Assembly: GCA_038202885.1 (NCBI GenBank)
Contig: JBBREP010000003.1
Coordinates: 30,719 to 94,718, forward strand
Length of the DNA: 64,000 nucleotides
Source: JBBREP01 sp038202885
GTDB lineage: Bacteria > Actinomycetota > Acidimicrobiia > IMCC26256 > PALSA-610
Reading direction: 5' to 3'
Below, piece after piece: positions 18,035 through 27,104 of this stretch. The number at the start of each line of letters is the position of its first letter. The first letter of the stretch is position 1. Below the pieces are notes generated by a model. That model did not search any database. It saw nothing but the letters and a program-made list of their open reading frames with translations, and was not told where the DNA came from. Position numbers and translations under genes: made by a program.

Positions 18035-18334
18035 TCAGTCGGCCGAACGCTGGAACGGCTTGCTCAATCCCGACCCAACTTCGGCGAATGTCTTGGAGAT
18101 CGCTTCGCCGAGCGACGAGCCAACGCGCTTGACGTCGTCGCGAATCGCGGGATCCTTGGCCGCCTTGCCAACCGCCTCGAAGGTGTTGTCGAGCGCGCCG
18201 CGCAGTTCTTGCAATGCGTCACGCGCAGCGGCGGTCTCGTCGCTTGCGGCCTGCTCGAAGTGCAGGCGAAGTTTCATGGCGAGCGAGTTGAGGTCGTCGC
18301 CGATCTGGGTCCAGTTGCTGCGAATGTCGGTCAT
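18035..18334 (-). CDS. small helical protein, unknown function
   Basis: 99-residue soluble protein from the ATG at 18334 (MTDIRSNWTQIGDDLNSLAM). It reads as almost entirely amphipathic helix with many Ala, Glu, Asp and Lys, a pattern seen in coiled-coil or apolipoprotein-like proteins. It is followed after 13 nt by the WS/DGAT gene; by position it could bind storage-lipid droplets or membranes, as some small helical proteins do, but that is inference only. No named domain recognised. The frame extends upstream to 18496 through a tandem repeat and hairpin, which is rejected. Confidence 0.75.
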   Translation of the reverse strand: MTDIRSNWTQIGDDLNSLAMKLRLHFEQAASDETAAARDALQELRGALDNTFEAVGKAAKDPAIRDDVKRVGSSLGEAISKTFAEVGSGLSKPFQRSAD

Positions 18335-18378
18335 GCACCGATTGTGGGGCACTGCACGAGTGTCTGAATAGGGCCAAC

Positions 18379-18398
18379 CGTCCCGAACGACCGGGACG
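18379..18398 (-). terminator. hairpin after FG-GAP gene
   Basis: CGTCCCG-AACGAC-CGGGACG, a perfect 7-bp stem with a 6-nt loop, lies 58 nt past the stop of the FG-GAP gene on the minus strand. No T-run, so an intrinsic terminator is only possible, not shown. Confidence 0.4.
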
Positions 18399-18399
18399 T

Positions 18400-18427
18400 A
18401 CTGGCGACTGGCGACTGGCGACTGGCG
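18400..18427. repeat. 7-bp tandem repeat, four units
   Basis: ACTGGCG is repeated four times without change, followed by a near-unit AGTTGGCG. It lies between the FG-GAP gene's stop and the hairpin at 18379-18398. Confidence 0.92.
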
Positions 18428-18455
18428 AGTTGGCGCGTGGCGGCTCGAGCCGCGA

Positions 18456-20144
18456 TCAGACGCCTCCGGGGTTGTCATAGCCGCCGAAGAAGGCATTGGT
18501 CACTGCGGTGCCGCCCAGGGGGTTGGGCGCAGTGAAGAGTTGGTCGTTCGTGGCCAGCCCGCCCGCGGTGCCGTAGAACACCTGCATGCCCCCAGCCGCA
18601 GAGGCGGTGCCGACCTTGAGGCCCGGTAGGGCCACCCCAAGGTCATCCTTGCCATTGCCCGAGAAGTCGCCGGGGGCGAGCGCCATGGAGAAGAATTCGC
18701 CGGTTCCGCTCGGACCGATCATGCCGGGCGTGTCGCGATCGAGCACGAAACCTCCGCTGCGAGAGAGCCGATGGCCGACGTTGTGTAGCACCACGACCTC
18801 ACCGGCGTTGGCGTGTAACGACAGGGACTTGCGGAAGTACACACCGAGTGCGAGGTCGGGTCGACCATCGCCGTCGAAGTCGAATGCTGCGAGGCTTGAT
18901 GCGAGACCGTCGCCGGCCGCCGGTGTCTGGCCCATCGTGATGTTCGACAGGATGTAGAACGCGGCGCCCGTCGCGGTCAGCCCGCCACGTGCACCGCGCA
19001 ACACGGTTGCCGCACCGATGTGTGTCGTTGCGCCCTGTGACTCCTGCGGTGCGCCGATGACGAGATCGCTGTGCCCGTCGCCGTCGAAGTCGGCCGTAGC
19101 GAACGACCAACCCCACTCGTCGTTGGTTTCGCTGGAGTCGGGAACACCGGTGGTGTTTTGGGTCCAGGTTTGCGCACCATTCGCGGTGATGCCCGAGCGC
19201 GAGCCGAACAGGATGTCAACCACGCCGGAGTTCGAGGCCGCACCGACGGCTTTGTGCGGTGCGCCGACCGCGAGGTCGCTGAACCCGTCACCGTTGAAGT
19301 CGGCCGCTGCCAGTGCGCGACCCCACAGGTCGTTTTTCTTCAGGCCGCCGTGGATCCCGGGCGTGGACTCGTCGAAATGGCGAGGTGACAGCGGGGCTGC
19401 GTGGGACAAGCCGCCGGGCGTCCCGAACAATTCGGTAATGCGCCCGGAACTCGGTACGCCGTGGACCGACACGCCCGGCGCACCCACTGCGAGGTCGGTG
19501 AACCCGTCGTGGTTGAAGTCGCCGGCCGCGAGCGCCATCCCGAAGTAGTCAGTGGTATTCGGTGTGCTGCCCAAGCCCTGCGTTGCTTCGGTGAACACCT
19601 GCGCGCTGCGTGCGGTGAGCCCGGAGGCTGACCCATCGATCACCACAACCTCGCCTGCGAAGGTCTTGCCTGAGATCGACGCGCCGGGCGCGCCCACGGC
19701 GAGATCGTCGTAGCCGTCGTGATTGAAGTCTCCCCACGTCGTCGACCAGCCCCAGTCGTCATTGTGCAATGAGGTCGCGCCGTGGCCGATCGACGTCTCG
19801 GTCAAGCGGGCGTGGCGGTTCCCGGTGTTGGCACCATGCGGACCGCCATAGATCGCCCAGATCGAGCCGGCTCCTGTCTGTGCGCCGACGGAGTCGAGCG
19901 GCGCCGTCGACACGAGGTCGGCATAGCCGTCGCCGTTGAAGTCGGGGTGGTGGCGTCCCAAGAGTCTGGGTGCAGTCGTGGCTGCGGGGCGAGTCACTGG
20001 TCGAGTCGCCGCGGCGTGGTGGCTCGCCGCCGCGGCACCTGTTCGTGCGGGATGGGCTCCTGCGAGTTGGGCTCCTGCGAGCTGGGGTAGCAGCGCCGCC
20101 ACGCCCACGATTGCTATCGACCCCAATTTCGTTGTCGTGCGCAT
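18456..20144 (-). CDS. secreted FG-GAP (integrin-alpha-like) repeat protein 1
   Basis: 562-residue exported beta-propeller protein. The ATG at 20144 opens a signal peptide (RTTTKLGSIAIVGVAALLP); a further GTG is available at 20186. Seven calcium-binding FG-GAP repeats follow, e.g. DFNGDGYADLV, DFNHDGYDDLAVGAPG, DFNGDGFSDLAVGAPH, DFDGDGHSDLVIGAP, and a last DFSGNGKDDLGVALPG. Seven repeats would close one propeller. The region after the signal has a 15-bp duplication (20054-20068, 20069-20083) giving QLAGAQLAGA. The C-terminus ends at PGGV without anchor. It is divergent from a second FG-GAP gene across 119 bp. Role in adhesion or surface structure is inferred. Confidence 0.88.
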   Translation of the reverse strand: MRTTTKLGSIAIVGVAALLPQLAGAQLAGAHPARTGAAAASHHAAATRPVTRPAATTAPRLLGRHHPDFNGDGYADLVSTAPLDSVGAQTGAGSIWAIYGGPHGANTGNRHARLTETSIGHGATSLHNDDWGWSTTWGDFNHDGYDDLAVGAPGASISGKTFAGEVVVIDGSASGLTARSAQVFTEATQGLGSTPNTTDYFGMALAAGDFNHDGFTDLAVGAPGVSVHGVPSSGRITELFGTPGGLSHAAPLSPRHFDESTPGIHGGLKKNDLWGRALAAADFNGDGFSDLAVGAPHKAVGAASNSGVVDILFGSRSGITANGAQTWTQNTTGVPDSSETNDEWGWSFATADFDGDGHSDLVIGAPQESQGATTHIGAATVLRGARGGLTATGAAFYILSNITMGQTPAAGDGLASSLAAFDFDGDGRPDLALGVYFRKSLSLHANAGEVVVLHNVGHRLSRSGGFVLDRDTPGMIGPSGTGEFFSMALAPGDFSGNGKDDLGVALPGLKVGTASAAGGMQVFYGTAGGLATNDQLFTAPNPLGGTAVTNAFFGGYDNPGGV

Positions 20145-20263
20145 CCACCGAGTCAAGCGCGTTGACGTAGCCGAGGCAAACGACACGTATGGGCGGGCCC
20201 GCCTTGTCGGCCTGCAGTACCAGGGCTAGGTTCCGCCATCTCGCGGCGACTAGGTGGAGCACC

Positions 20264-21772
20264 ATGAAAAATCGTTCGGTCAGTGCCATTGTTGGCGCGT
20301 CAACCTTCGCAGTCGCGCTCGTCGGTCTTGCGGCCCCTGCCCCGGCAGTGCGGGCCAACACGACAAGCGCGCCTGCGCACGCAGTCTCCCCGCACACTGC
20401 CGGAGTGCATCGCAGTGACTTCAACGGCGACGGCTTCGACGATCTCGTCGTGCCGGCTCCTGGTGAGGGTCTCGGGTCGATCGCGCGCGCTGGTGCGATC
20501 ACGGTCGTCTACGGCTCGGCCTCGGGCCTCACGGGTACGAACGCGACAACCTTCACCCAAGACACCCCCGGCGTTGCCGGTACGGCAGCCACTCGTAATT
20601 TCTGGGGCCGTGCGGTGACCACTGGCGACTTCAATGGCGACGGCTTCGACGACATTGCGATCGGTTCACAGCAGACGGTGGGCGCAGTGAGCCGGGCCGG
20701 TACCGTCACGATCCTGTGGGGGAGTGCGGGCGGTATCACCGCCACTGGCAGCGTGTTGTTCACCGCGACGAGCGCCAATGTCGCGCCCGCGAAGACCACC
20801 TACGCGTACTTCGGCGGCACGCTTGCGGCTGGTGACTTCAACGGCGACGGCACCGACGATCTTGCGGTCGGGATCCCCGGCGCGACGATTGCCGGCGCGG
20901 TCAACGCCGGTGGATTGACGGTGCTGACTGGGTCGTCGACCGGTTTGATTCCGACGGGTGCGTACATCTACCAGCACCATGGTCCCGCCGGATACCCCGA
21001 AACCGGCGATGGCTTCGCGACATCGCTCGCCGCCGGGGAGCTCAATGGCGACATCTACGACGATCTCATCGTGGGTACGCCCTTCGAAGATGCCGGCACC
21101 GTGGTCGACGCGGGCGTGGTTGATGTGTTGCTCGGCAGCGCGACCGGTGTGTACCCCGTGCAGGATCGCTCCATCGTGGGTGGCGCGCTGCCGGTGGCGA
21201 CGAACCGTCGCCTCGGTAGGAGTGTCGCGGTGCAGTCGCTGAGCGGCACCGACCAAGGATGGGTGTACGCAGCAGGCCGCCAGTCGGCCGGCTGGATCGA
21301 AAAGCTCGATCTCGTGCACAACACACTCGTCATCCACAGCATCGGCACGCCGGGGAGCCAGCACGGATTGGCCATGGCGTTCGGGCAGTTTTCGAGCGCT
21401 TCCACGTCGGCCATGGCGATCGGCGAGCCGTACTTCAACGCTTCGGCCGGCGGTCAGGTCGTCATCCGTGACGGCGCCAACAGCACCGGGCTCGACCAGG
21501 ATACGGCCGGCGTTCCGGGCCACTCCGAAAAGGGCGACGCCTTCGGCGTCGGGCTCGCGGTCGGCGACTACAACGGTGACGGGCTCGATGATCTCGCCGT
21601 GGCCGTGCCGTTCGAATCGATCAACGCGATCTACCACGCTGGCGTGTTCTACGTGTTCCAGGGCGACGCGCTCGGCCTCGCGCACAGTGCGCTGACCCCG
21701 AAGCTATGGACGCAGGAATCGCCTGGGATCCCTGGCTACTCCGAATCTCGGGACCTCTTCGGTTCGTTCTGA
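20264..21772 (+). CDS. secreted FG-GAP (integrin-alpha-like) repeat protein 2
   Basis: 502-residue exported protein, starting at the ATG at 20264 after GGTGGAG, with signal peptide MKNRSVSAIVGASTFAVALV... ending near RANT. At least five FG-GAP units are seen: DFNGDGFDDLVVPAPG, DFNGDGFDDIAIGSQ, DFNGDGTDDLAVGIPG, ELNGDIYDDLIVGTPF (degenerate) and DYNGDGLDDLAVAVPF; the segment between (SGTDQGWVYAAGRQSAGW) looks like eroded repeats, so a seven-bladed propeller is still plausible. It shares a 119-bp divergent control region with its relative at 18456-20144. The protein ends abruptly after RDLFGSF within what looks like one more repeat start, giving a short C-terminus. Confidence 0.87.
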   Translation: MKNRSVSAIVGASTFAVALVGLAAPAPAVRANTTSAPAHAVSPHTAGVHRSDFNGDGFDDLVVPAPGEGLGSIARAGAITVVYGSASGLTGTNATTFTQDTPGVAGTAATRNFWGRAVTTGDFNGDGFDDIAIGSQQTVGAVSRAGTVTILWGSAGGITATGSVLFTATSANVAPAKTTYAYFGGTLAAGDFNGDGTDDLAVGIPGATIAGAVNAGGLTVLTGSSTGLIPTGAYIYQHHGPAGYPETGDGFATSLAAGELNGDIYDDLIVGTPFEDAGTVVDAGVVDVLLGSATGVYPVQDRSIVGGALPVATNRRLGRSVAVQSLSGTDQGWVYAAGRQSAGWIEKLDLVHNTLVIHSIGTPGSQHGLAMAFGQFSSASTSAMAIGEPYFNASAGGQVVIRDGANSTGLDQDTAGVPGHSEKGDAFGVGLAVGDYNGDGLDDLAVAVPFESINAIYHAGVFYVFQGDALGLAHSALTPKLWTQESPGIPGYSESRDLFGSF

Positions 21773-21806
21773 GCGCTCGCGTCCCGAGCACTGCGACAAC
21801 CAGGCC

Positions 21807-21827
21807 GGTATCCCGGCGACCGATACC
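21807..21827. promoter_or_regulatory. inverted repeat before SRPBCC gene
   Basis: GGTATC-9 nt-GATACC, a perfect 6-bp inverted repeat, ends 8 nt before the ATG at 21836. The position fits an operator or a translation-blocking stem; evidence is symmetry alone. Confidence 0.3.
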
Positions 21828-21835
21828 CTGGCGAC

Positions 21836-22309
21836 ATGAGCGAATCGCCCGACGTCGTGACCGTCGAACGCACCATCGCCGCCGAGCCGGCAGCCATCTT
21901 TGCGCTGCTCGCCGATCCGAACCGCCATCGCGACATCGACGGCTCGGGCACGGTGCGCTCGGCCAAGGGTGACGCCGCGCGCTTGGCGATGGGTTCACGC
22001 TTCGGGATGTCGATGAAGCTCGGTATGCCGTATTCGATGGTGAACGAGATCATCGAGTTCGACGAACCGAAGCGGATTGCGTGGCAGACGCGCCCGCCGA
22101 CGAGCATCGGCGGCAAGCTGTTCGGCGGGCGCATCTGGCGCTACGAGCTCGAGCCCACTGATGGCGGCACTCGTGTGCGCGAAAGCTGGGACGTCTCGCA
22201 GGAAAAGGAGCCGGTGCGCCGCCTACTGCGCGGCCGCCGAACGCGCGAACACACCCGCAAGGCAATGGACGCGACGCTTGCCAAGATCGAACAGCTCCTC
22301 GCCCACTGA
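21836..22309 (+). CDS. SRPBCC (START-like) family protein
   Basis: 157-residue protein with the helix-grip SRPBCC fold, which binds small hydrophobic ligands in a deep pocket. The N-terminal TVERTIAAEPAAIFALLADPNRHRDIDGSG, the central MVNEIIEFDEPKRIAWQTRP and the C-terminal helix AMDATLAKIEQLL follow the polyketide-cyclase/dehydrase pattern; length is typical. No catalytic residue can be assigned in this superfamily without a close relative. It stands alone between the FG-GAP gene and a convergent serine hydrolase gene, with a small inverted repeat directly upstream of the ATG. Confidence 0.82.
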   Translation: MSESPDVVTVERTIAAEPAAIFALLADPNRHRDIDGSGTVRSAKGDAARLAMGSRFGMSMKLGMPYSMVNEIIEFDEPKRIAWQTRPPTSIGGKLFGGRIWRYELEPTDGGTRVRESWDVSQEKEPVRRLLRGRRTREHTRKAMDATLAKIEQLLAH

Positions 22310-22358
22310 ACCTGTGTCGCCGCGGCCGCGCGGTCTTGTCGCGATGAGGGTGTGACGC

Positions 22359-23513
22359 TCAGAGCGACGCGTAGACGGCGTCGATCAGCGAGCGGTTCCG
22401 TGTGCTCTGCCAGCGCGGGATCAGGTGGTTCATCACGTAGCCGAAGGCCACACCGCGATCGGGATCGGCAAAGCCAACGGCCCCGCCCGTACCGAAGTGG
22501 CCGAAGCTGTGCGGGTTGGGCCCGAACGGCCGCCGCGCGACGGTGGGCTTGAAGCCGAGCCCGAAGGTGACGTCCTCGCCGAGCACTGGGCAGTAACCCT
22601 CTGATTGTGGGCGTGTCGCCTCGCCCAGCAGGCCAGGCGACAGCAGGCGATGCGGCTCGAGCAACGCCGAATACACCCGCGCCACGCCGGTGGCGGTGCC
22701 GTGACCGTTCGTGGAGGGCAGCTCGGCGCTGCGCCACTCGGGCGAGTTGACGACACCCATGGAGGAATAGCCGGGAGGGTTGAAGTAGCTGCGCGCAACC
22801 AGCAACGCGTCACCGGTGAGCTCGGCGGTATCGAAGTTTCCGAGCGCGTTCGGCGCGGCCCAGATGATGTCGGCGCAGCGGTGCCGCTGCGTTTCGGGTA
22901 CACCGAAGAACACGTCGGCGCCGAGTGGACCGACTGCCTTCTGTAACCGTGCCCTTGGCGCGTCGCCCGTGACCCGGCGCACGATCTCGCCCACGAGATG
23001 ACCGTAGGTGTTCGTGTGGTACACGTGGCGCGTTCCGGGTTCGAACCACGCTTCGGTGGCCGCGAGCGCGCCGGTCATGGTGTCCCAGTTCCAAAGATCA
23101 TCGTTCGTCAGCGGTTCGCGGATCGCTGGCACTCCGGCCCGATGACACAGCGCGTGGCGCAACGTCGCCGCGTGTTTGCCGGCCGTGGCGAACTCGGGCC
23201 ACACCGACCCGATTGGGTCGTCGAGTTTGATCAGGCCATCGTCGACGAGTTGAAGCGCGAGCAGCCCGATGATGGCCTTACCCACCGAATAGAAGTTGAC
23301 GAGCGTGTCGGGCGCCCACGCGCGGGTTTCGGTCTCGTCCGTCCAACCGCCGGCCAGATCGACGACGACGGTGCCGTCCACGATCACGCACACTGCCGCG
23401 CCAACTTCGCCGCGCTCGGCGAAGTTGGCGGCGAACGCTTCGCGCACCCTGCTAAACGCGTCGCTGCACTGCCCGCTGATCGGCACGCTGATCGGCACAC
23501 TCATGGGCGCCAT
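22359..23513 (-). CDS. beta-lactamase-fold serine hydrolase (esterase EstB-like) 1
   Basis: 384-residue serine hydrolase of the class C beta-lactamase/penicillin-binding family. The nucleophile motif SxxK is SVGK at 76-79; the second motif YxN is YHTN, and a late FGHFGTGG supplies the HxG-like turn. This group (EstB, LACTB, DD-peptidase relatives) mostly hydrolyses esters or peptides; beta-lactam hydrolysis cannot be assumed. No signal peptide, so probably cytoplasmic. The N-terminus has a duplicated 12-bp unit (23474-23485, 23486-23497) encoding VPIS twice, so the start may lie at either ATG (23513 or 23504). Ten nucleotides separate it from the upstream acetate kinase stop, suggesting one transcript. 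Confidence 0.85.
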   Translation of the reverse strand: MAPMSVPISVPISGQCSDAFSRVREAFAANFAERGEVGAAVCVIVDGTVVVDLAGGWTDETETRAWAPDTLVNFYSVGKAIIGLLALQLVDDGLIKLDDPIGSVWPEFATAGKHAATLRHALCHRAGVPAIREPLTNDDLWNWDTMTGALAATEAWFEPGTRHVYHTNTYGHLVGEIVRRVTGDAPRARLQKAVGPLGADVFFGVPETQRHRCADIIWAAPNALGNFDTAELTGDALLVARSYFNPPGYSSMGVVNSPEWRSAELPSTNGHGTATGVARVYSALLEPHRLLSPGLLGEATRPQSEGYCPVLGEDVTFGLGFKPTVARRPFGPNPHSFGHFGTGGAVGFADPDRGVAFGYVMNHLIPRWQSTRNRSLIDAVYASL

Positions 23514-23522
23514 TCTCGCAGC

Positions 23523-24602
23523 TCAACGACTCCGTGAAGAACGGCTGCGCACTTGCGCTGCGATTTCGGCGTCTTCGCGTGCGGTGACGACGAACGCACG
23601 CGGTGTGCCACCCCCGGCTCCGATTTCACCGTCGCTCGTGGTCGCGGCGTTGGCGGCGTCGTCGAGCGCGAGCCCGCACGCGGCGCGTACCGCCGCGGCG
23701 TGTTCGCCGACACCGCCGGTGAAGACGAGCGCATCGACGCGAGCGAGGGCCGCGGACATCGCTCCAATCGATCGGCGCAGCGAATGCGTGTACACGTCGA
23801 ACGCCAAGGTTGCGTCGGCATCGCCGCGGGCACGGCGCGCAATGACCTCACGCATGTCGGCCGTGCCGCACAAGCCGAACAGTCCGCTGTGTTGCTCGAG
23901 GCCGTTATTCACCTCGGCCGCACTGAGGCCCTCCTGGGCAATGAGCCAGGTGATCAGACCGGGATCGACGCTGCCGGAGCGGGTCGCCATCACAAGGCCG
24001 TCGAGCGGCGTGAAACCCATGGTCGTGTCGACGGAGCGGCCGGCGTCGATGGCGCACAGTGACGCGCCCGCGCCGAGGTGGCAGCTGATGATGGAGAGTT
24101 CGGTGAGCGGGCGCCCTGCGAGCTCGCCGGTGCGGCGCGATGCGTAGGCGTGCGAGAGGCCGTGGAAGCCGAAGCGGCGCAGCGGCCAGCGATCGCGCCA
24201 CGCGGCCGGAAGCGCGTATGTGGACGCGGCCGGCGTGAGGGTGGCGTGAAACGCGGTGTCGAAGCACGCGAACTGTTCGAGCGACGGCACCGCGCTGCGC
24301 GCGGCGCGGATGCCGGCGAGCGCCCGCGGCTGGTGCAACGGTGCGAGCGGTGTGAGCGCGTCGATCTCCCCGACGACTCGGTCGTCGATCGGCGTGGGCT
24401 CGGTGAATCGTGTCCCGCCGTGCACGACCCGGTGCCCGACCGCGTCGATCCGGCCCGCATCGGTGGCGTCGACGAACGCCTGAATCGGTGCGGCACCTCC
24501 GTCCCACGCCTCGATCGTGTGCGCGGCCGCGATCGCGCCATCGTCGCCGACCACCGACAGCTTCAGCGTGCTCGAACCCGCGTTCACCACGAGCACGCGC
24601 AT
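23523..24602 (-). CDS. ackA: acetate kinase
   Basis: 359-residue kinase of the ASKHA fold that converts acetyl phosphate and ADP to acetate and ATP. Signatures are VLVVNAGSSTLK at the N-terminus, the adenosine/phosphate block FGFHGLSHAYASRR, HLGAGASLCAI and the C-terminal VFTGGVGEHAAAVR. It is about 40 residues shorter than E. coli AckA, mostly through short loops. The ATG at 24602 lies 2 nt after the phosphoketolase stop, so the two are translationally coupled. Together they form the terminal steps of the phosphoketolase route: the acetyl phosphate made by phosphoketolase is used for ATP. Confidence 0.95.
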   Translation of the reverse strand: MRVLVVNAGSSTLKLSVVGDDGAIAAAHTIEAWDGGAAPIQAFVDATDAGRIDAVGHRVVHGGTRFTEPTPIDDRVVGEIDALTPLAPLHQPRALAGIRAARSAVPSLEQFACFDTAFHATLTPAASTYALPAAWRDRWPLRRFGFHGLSHAYASRRTGELAGRPLTELSIISCHLGAGASLCAIDAGRSVDTTMGFTPLDGLVMATRSGSVDPGLITWLIAQEGLSAAEVNNGLEQHSGLFGLCGTADMREVIARRARGDADATLAFDVYTHSLRRSIGAMSAALARVDALVFTGGVGEHAAAVRAACGLALDDAANAATTSDGEIGAGGGTPRAFVVTAREDAEIAAQVRSRSSRSR

Positions 24603-24604
24603 CG

Positions 24605-27046
24605 CTAGCCCGTCCACTTCCAGTCGCGGACCTCGGGCATGTCTTCGCCGTGGAGACGGATGTACTGGGCGTGCCGGTTGCGTTCGTCGGCCATGTGTTG
24701 GCGGAGCTGGGCCGCGTTGGCCCCGAGCCGTGGAACACGGTCGATCACGTCCATCACAAGGTGGAAACGGTCCATGTCGTTACGCACGACCATGTCGAAG
24801 GGCGTCGTGACAGTGCCTTCTTCTTTGTACCCGCGCACGTGAAGGTTGTCGTGTCCTTTGCGCCGGTACGTGAGGCGGTGAATCAACCACGGGTAGCCGT
24901 GGTACGCAAAGATCACGGGCTTGTTGATGGTGAACAGCGCGTCGTAGTCGCGATCCGACAGGCCGTGCGGATGCTCGTGCTCGGGCTGGAGGCGCATGAG
25001 GTCGACAACGTTGACGACGCGCACTGCGAGATCAGGCAGGTGCGTGCGTAACAGCGACACAGCGGCGAGGACCTCGAGGGTCGGTACATCACCCGCGCAG
25101 GCCATCACCACATCGGGTTCGCCCGACTCGCCTGGCTCGCCCGGTTCCGCGTGCTCGTCGCTGCTGGCCCAATCCCAGATCCCGATGCCGCGTGTGCAGT
25201 GAAGCGCGGCGTCGTCCATCGAGAGCCATGTCGGTGCCGGATTCTTGCCGGCCACGACGATGTTCACGAGGTTGCGCGTGCGCAAGCAGTGATCAATCGT
25301 CGACAGCAACGTGTTCGTGTCGGGAGGCAGGTACACGCGCACGACGTCGGCACTCTTGTTGACGGCGACATCGATGAACCCGGGATCCTGATGCGTGAAC
25401 CCGTTGTGGTCCTGACGCCACACGTGCGACGTGAGCAGATAGTTGAGCGAAGGGATCGGCTGGCGCCACGGCAGCGTGCGCGCGACCTTCAACCACTTCG
25501 CGTGCTGGTTGAACATCGAGTCGATCACGTGCGCAAAGGCCTCGTAGCACGAGAAGAGTCCGTGCCGGCCGGTGAGGAGGTAGCCCTCGAGCCACCCTTC
25601 GCACGTCGTTTCCGACAGGATTTCCATGACCCGGCCGTCGGTTGCGAGCGCGACGTCGACGGGGAGTACCTCGGCCTCCCACGTCTTGGCGGTGGCTTCG
25701 TACACCGCGTCGAGCCGGTTCGACGCCGTCTCATCTGGTCCGAAGAGGCGGAAGTTCCGCGTGTCGGCGTTGTCGCGAAACACATCGCGGAGGTATCCGC
25801 CGAGCACATGCGTGGGTGCCGACAACGGTGCTCCCGGTGCGCTGACAGCCACGGCGTGGCTGTGCACGTTCGGCAAGCGGAGATCGCGTACCAGCGCGCC
25901 GCCATTCGTGTGAGGGTTCGCGCTCATTCTGCGCTCGCCGCGCGGCAGCCAGTCGACAATCTCGCTGCGAGGTCGTCCATGGTCGTCGAAGAGTTCTTCG
26001 ACGCGATAGGAACGCAGCCACTCGTCGAGCAGTGCGAGGTGTTCGGGTCGTTCGCGCACTTCGGACAGTGGCACTTGGTGGGCGCGCCACGTTCCTTCGA
26101 CCGGTAGCCCGTCGACCTCTTTCGGGCCAGTCCAACCCTTCGGGGTACGCAGCACGATCATCGGCCAGCGCGGCCGCGTCGGCGCTGCCGGTGCATCGGC
26201 CCCCGCGGCTGCGCGGCGCGCCTGGGTCTGTATGGAGCGGATCTGGCCGAGCACATGGTCGATCGTCGCCGCGAGTTGTTGATGCACGAGCGCGGGATCG
26301 TCGCCCTCAACGATGTAGGGATCCCACCCGTACCCCGAGAACAGCGCATCGAGTTCGTGCTCAGGAATGCGCGCGAGCACAGCGGGGTTCGCGATCTTGT
26401 AACCGTTGAGATGCAGGATCGGCAGGACGGCACCGTCGCCGACCGGGTCGAGGAACTTGTTCGAGTGCCAGCTCGTCGCGAGCGGCCCGGTTTCGGCCTC
26501 GCCGTCACCGACGATGCACGCAACGATCAGGTCGGGGTTGTCGAACGCGGCGCCGAACGCGTGGGTGATCGAGTACCCGAGTTCGCCGCCCTCGTGGATC
26601 GAACCCGGGGTCTCGGGCGCGACATGGCTCGGCACGCCACCGGGAAACGAGAACTGCCGGAACAGTCGTTCCATGCCTTCGCCGTCGCGGGTGATCGTGG
26701 GGTACGTATCGGTGTAGCTGTCCTCGAGCCACGCGTTGGCGAGAATCGCCGGACCGCCATGGCCCGGGCCGATGACGTAGATCATGTCGAGATCGTCGCG
26801 GGCGATCACGCGGTTGAGGTGGGTGTAGATCATGCTCAGACCGGGACTCGTCCCCCAATGGCCGAGCAGCCTGGGCTTGAGATCGCTCGGCGCGAGCGTG
26901 CGGCGCAGCAGCGCGTTGTCGAGCAGGTAGATCTGGCCCACCGTGAGGAAGTTCGCGGCGCGCCAGTACGCGTCGAGGCGCGCCAGTTCTTCGGCGGACA
27001 GTGGCTGGCGTTCGATGCGTTGCACGACCCCTGAGGTATACCCCAT
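24605..27046 (-). CDS. xfp: xylulose-5-phosphate/fructose-6-phosphate phosphoketolase
   Basis: 813-residue thiamine-diphosphate enzyme splitting xylulose 5-phosphate (and often fructose 6-phosphate) with phosphate into acetyl phosphate plus glyceraldehyde 3-phosphate or erythrose 4-phosphate. Family blocks are obvious: AYWRAANFLTVGQIYLLDN, LLGHWGTSPGLSMIYTHLNR, GPGHGGPAILANAWLEDSYT, the ThDP motif GDGEAETGPLATSWHSNKFL, and the C-terminal YIRLHGEDMPEVRDWKW. Start is ATG 27046 or the GTG just before it. An odd 12-residue insertion (EHAEPGEPGESG) built from 9-bp repeats lies just before the conserved DVVMACAGDVPTLE. It is cotranscribed with ackA and divergent from gadB. Confidence 0.96.
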   Translation of the reverse strand: MGYTSGVVQRIERQPLSAEELARLDAYWRAANFLTVGQIYLLDNALLRRTLAPSDLKPRLLGHWGTSPGLSMIYTHLNRVIARDDLDMIYVIGPGHGGPAILANAWLEDSYTDTYPTITRDGEGMERLFRQFSFPGGVPSHVAPETPGSIHEGGELGYSITHAFGAAFDNPDLIVACIVGDGEAETGPLATSWHSNKFLDPVGDGAVLPILHLNGYKIANPAVLARIPEHELDALFSGYGWDPYIVEGDDPALVHQQLAATIDHVLGQIRSIQTQARRAAAGADAPAAPTRPRWPMIVLRTPKGWTGPKEVDGLPVEGTWRAHQVPLSEVRERPEHLALLDEWLRSYRVEELFDDHGRPRSEIVDWLPRGERRMSANPHTNGGALVRDLRLPNVHSHAVAVSAPGAPLSAPTHVLGGYLRDVFRDNADTRNFRLFGPDETASNRLDAVYEATAKTWEAEVLPVDVALATDGRVMEILSETTCEGWLEGYLLTGRHGLFSCYEAFAHVIDSMFNQHAKWLKVARTLPWRQPIPSLNYLLTSHVWRQDHNGFTHQDPGFIDVAVNKSADVVRVYLPPDTNTLLSTIDHCLRTRNLVNIVVAGKNPAPTWLSMDDAALHCTRGIGIWDWASSDEHAEPGEPGESGEPDVVMACAGDVPTLEVLAAVSLLRTHLPDLAVRVVNVVDLMRLQPEHEHPHGLSDRDYDALFTINKPVIFAYHGYPWLIHRLTYRRKGHDNLHVRGYKEEGTVTTPFDMVVRNDMDRFHLVMDVIDRVPRLGANAAQLRQHMADERNRHAQYIRLHGEDMPEVRDWKWTG
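25118..25153. repeat. 9-bp tandem repeat inside phosphoketolase
   Basis: Four 9-bp units (such as GGTTCGCCC, GACTCGCCT, GGCTCGCCC) encode the GEP-GES-GEP linker in the phosphoketolase. The reading frame is kept because the unit is a multiple of three. Confidence 0.85.
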
Positions 27047-27062
27047 CACCGAGGGCCTGACA

Positions 27063-27092
27063 CCTGCGGGTCGTTGTCCTGCGGGTCGTTGT
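27063..27092. repeat. 15-bp perfect tandem duplication in xfp-gadB control region
   Basis: CCTGCGGGTCGTTGT occurs twice head to tail within the 58-bp divergent region between xfp and gadB. It could alter spacing between promoter parts or form a two-site operator, but may be simple slippage. Confidence 0.85.
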
Positions 27093-27104
27093 ACGGTGCG
27101 TCTG

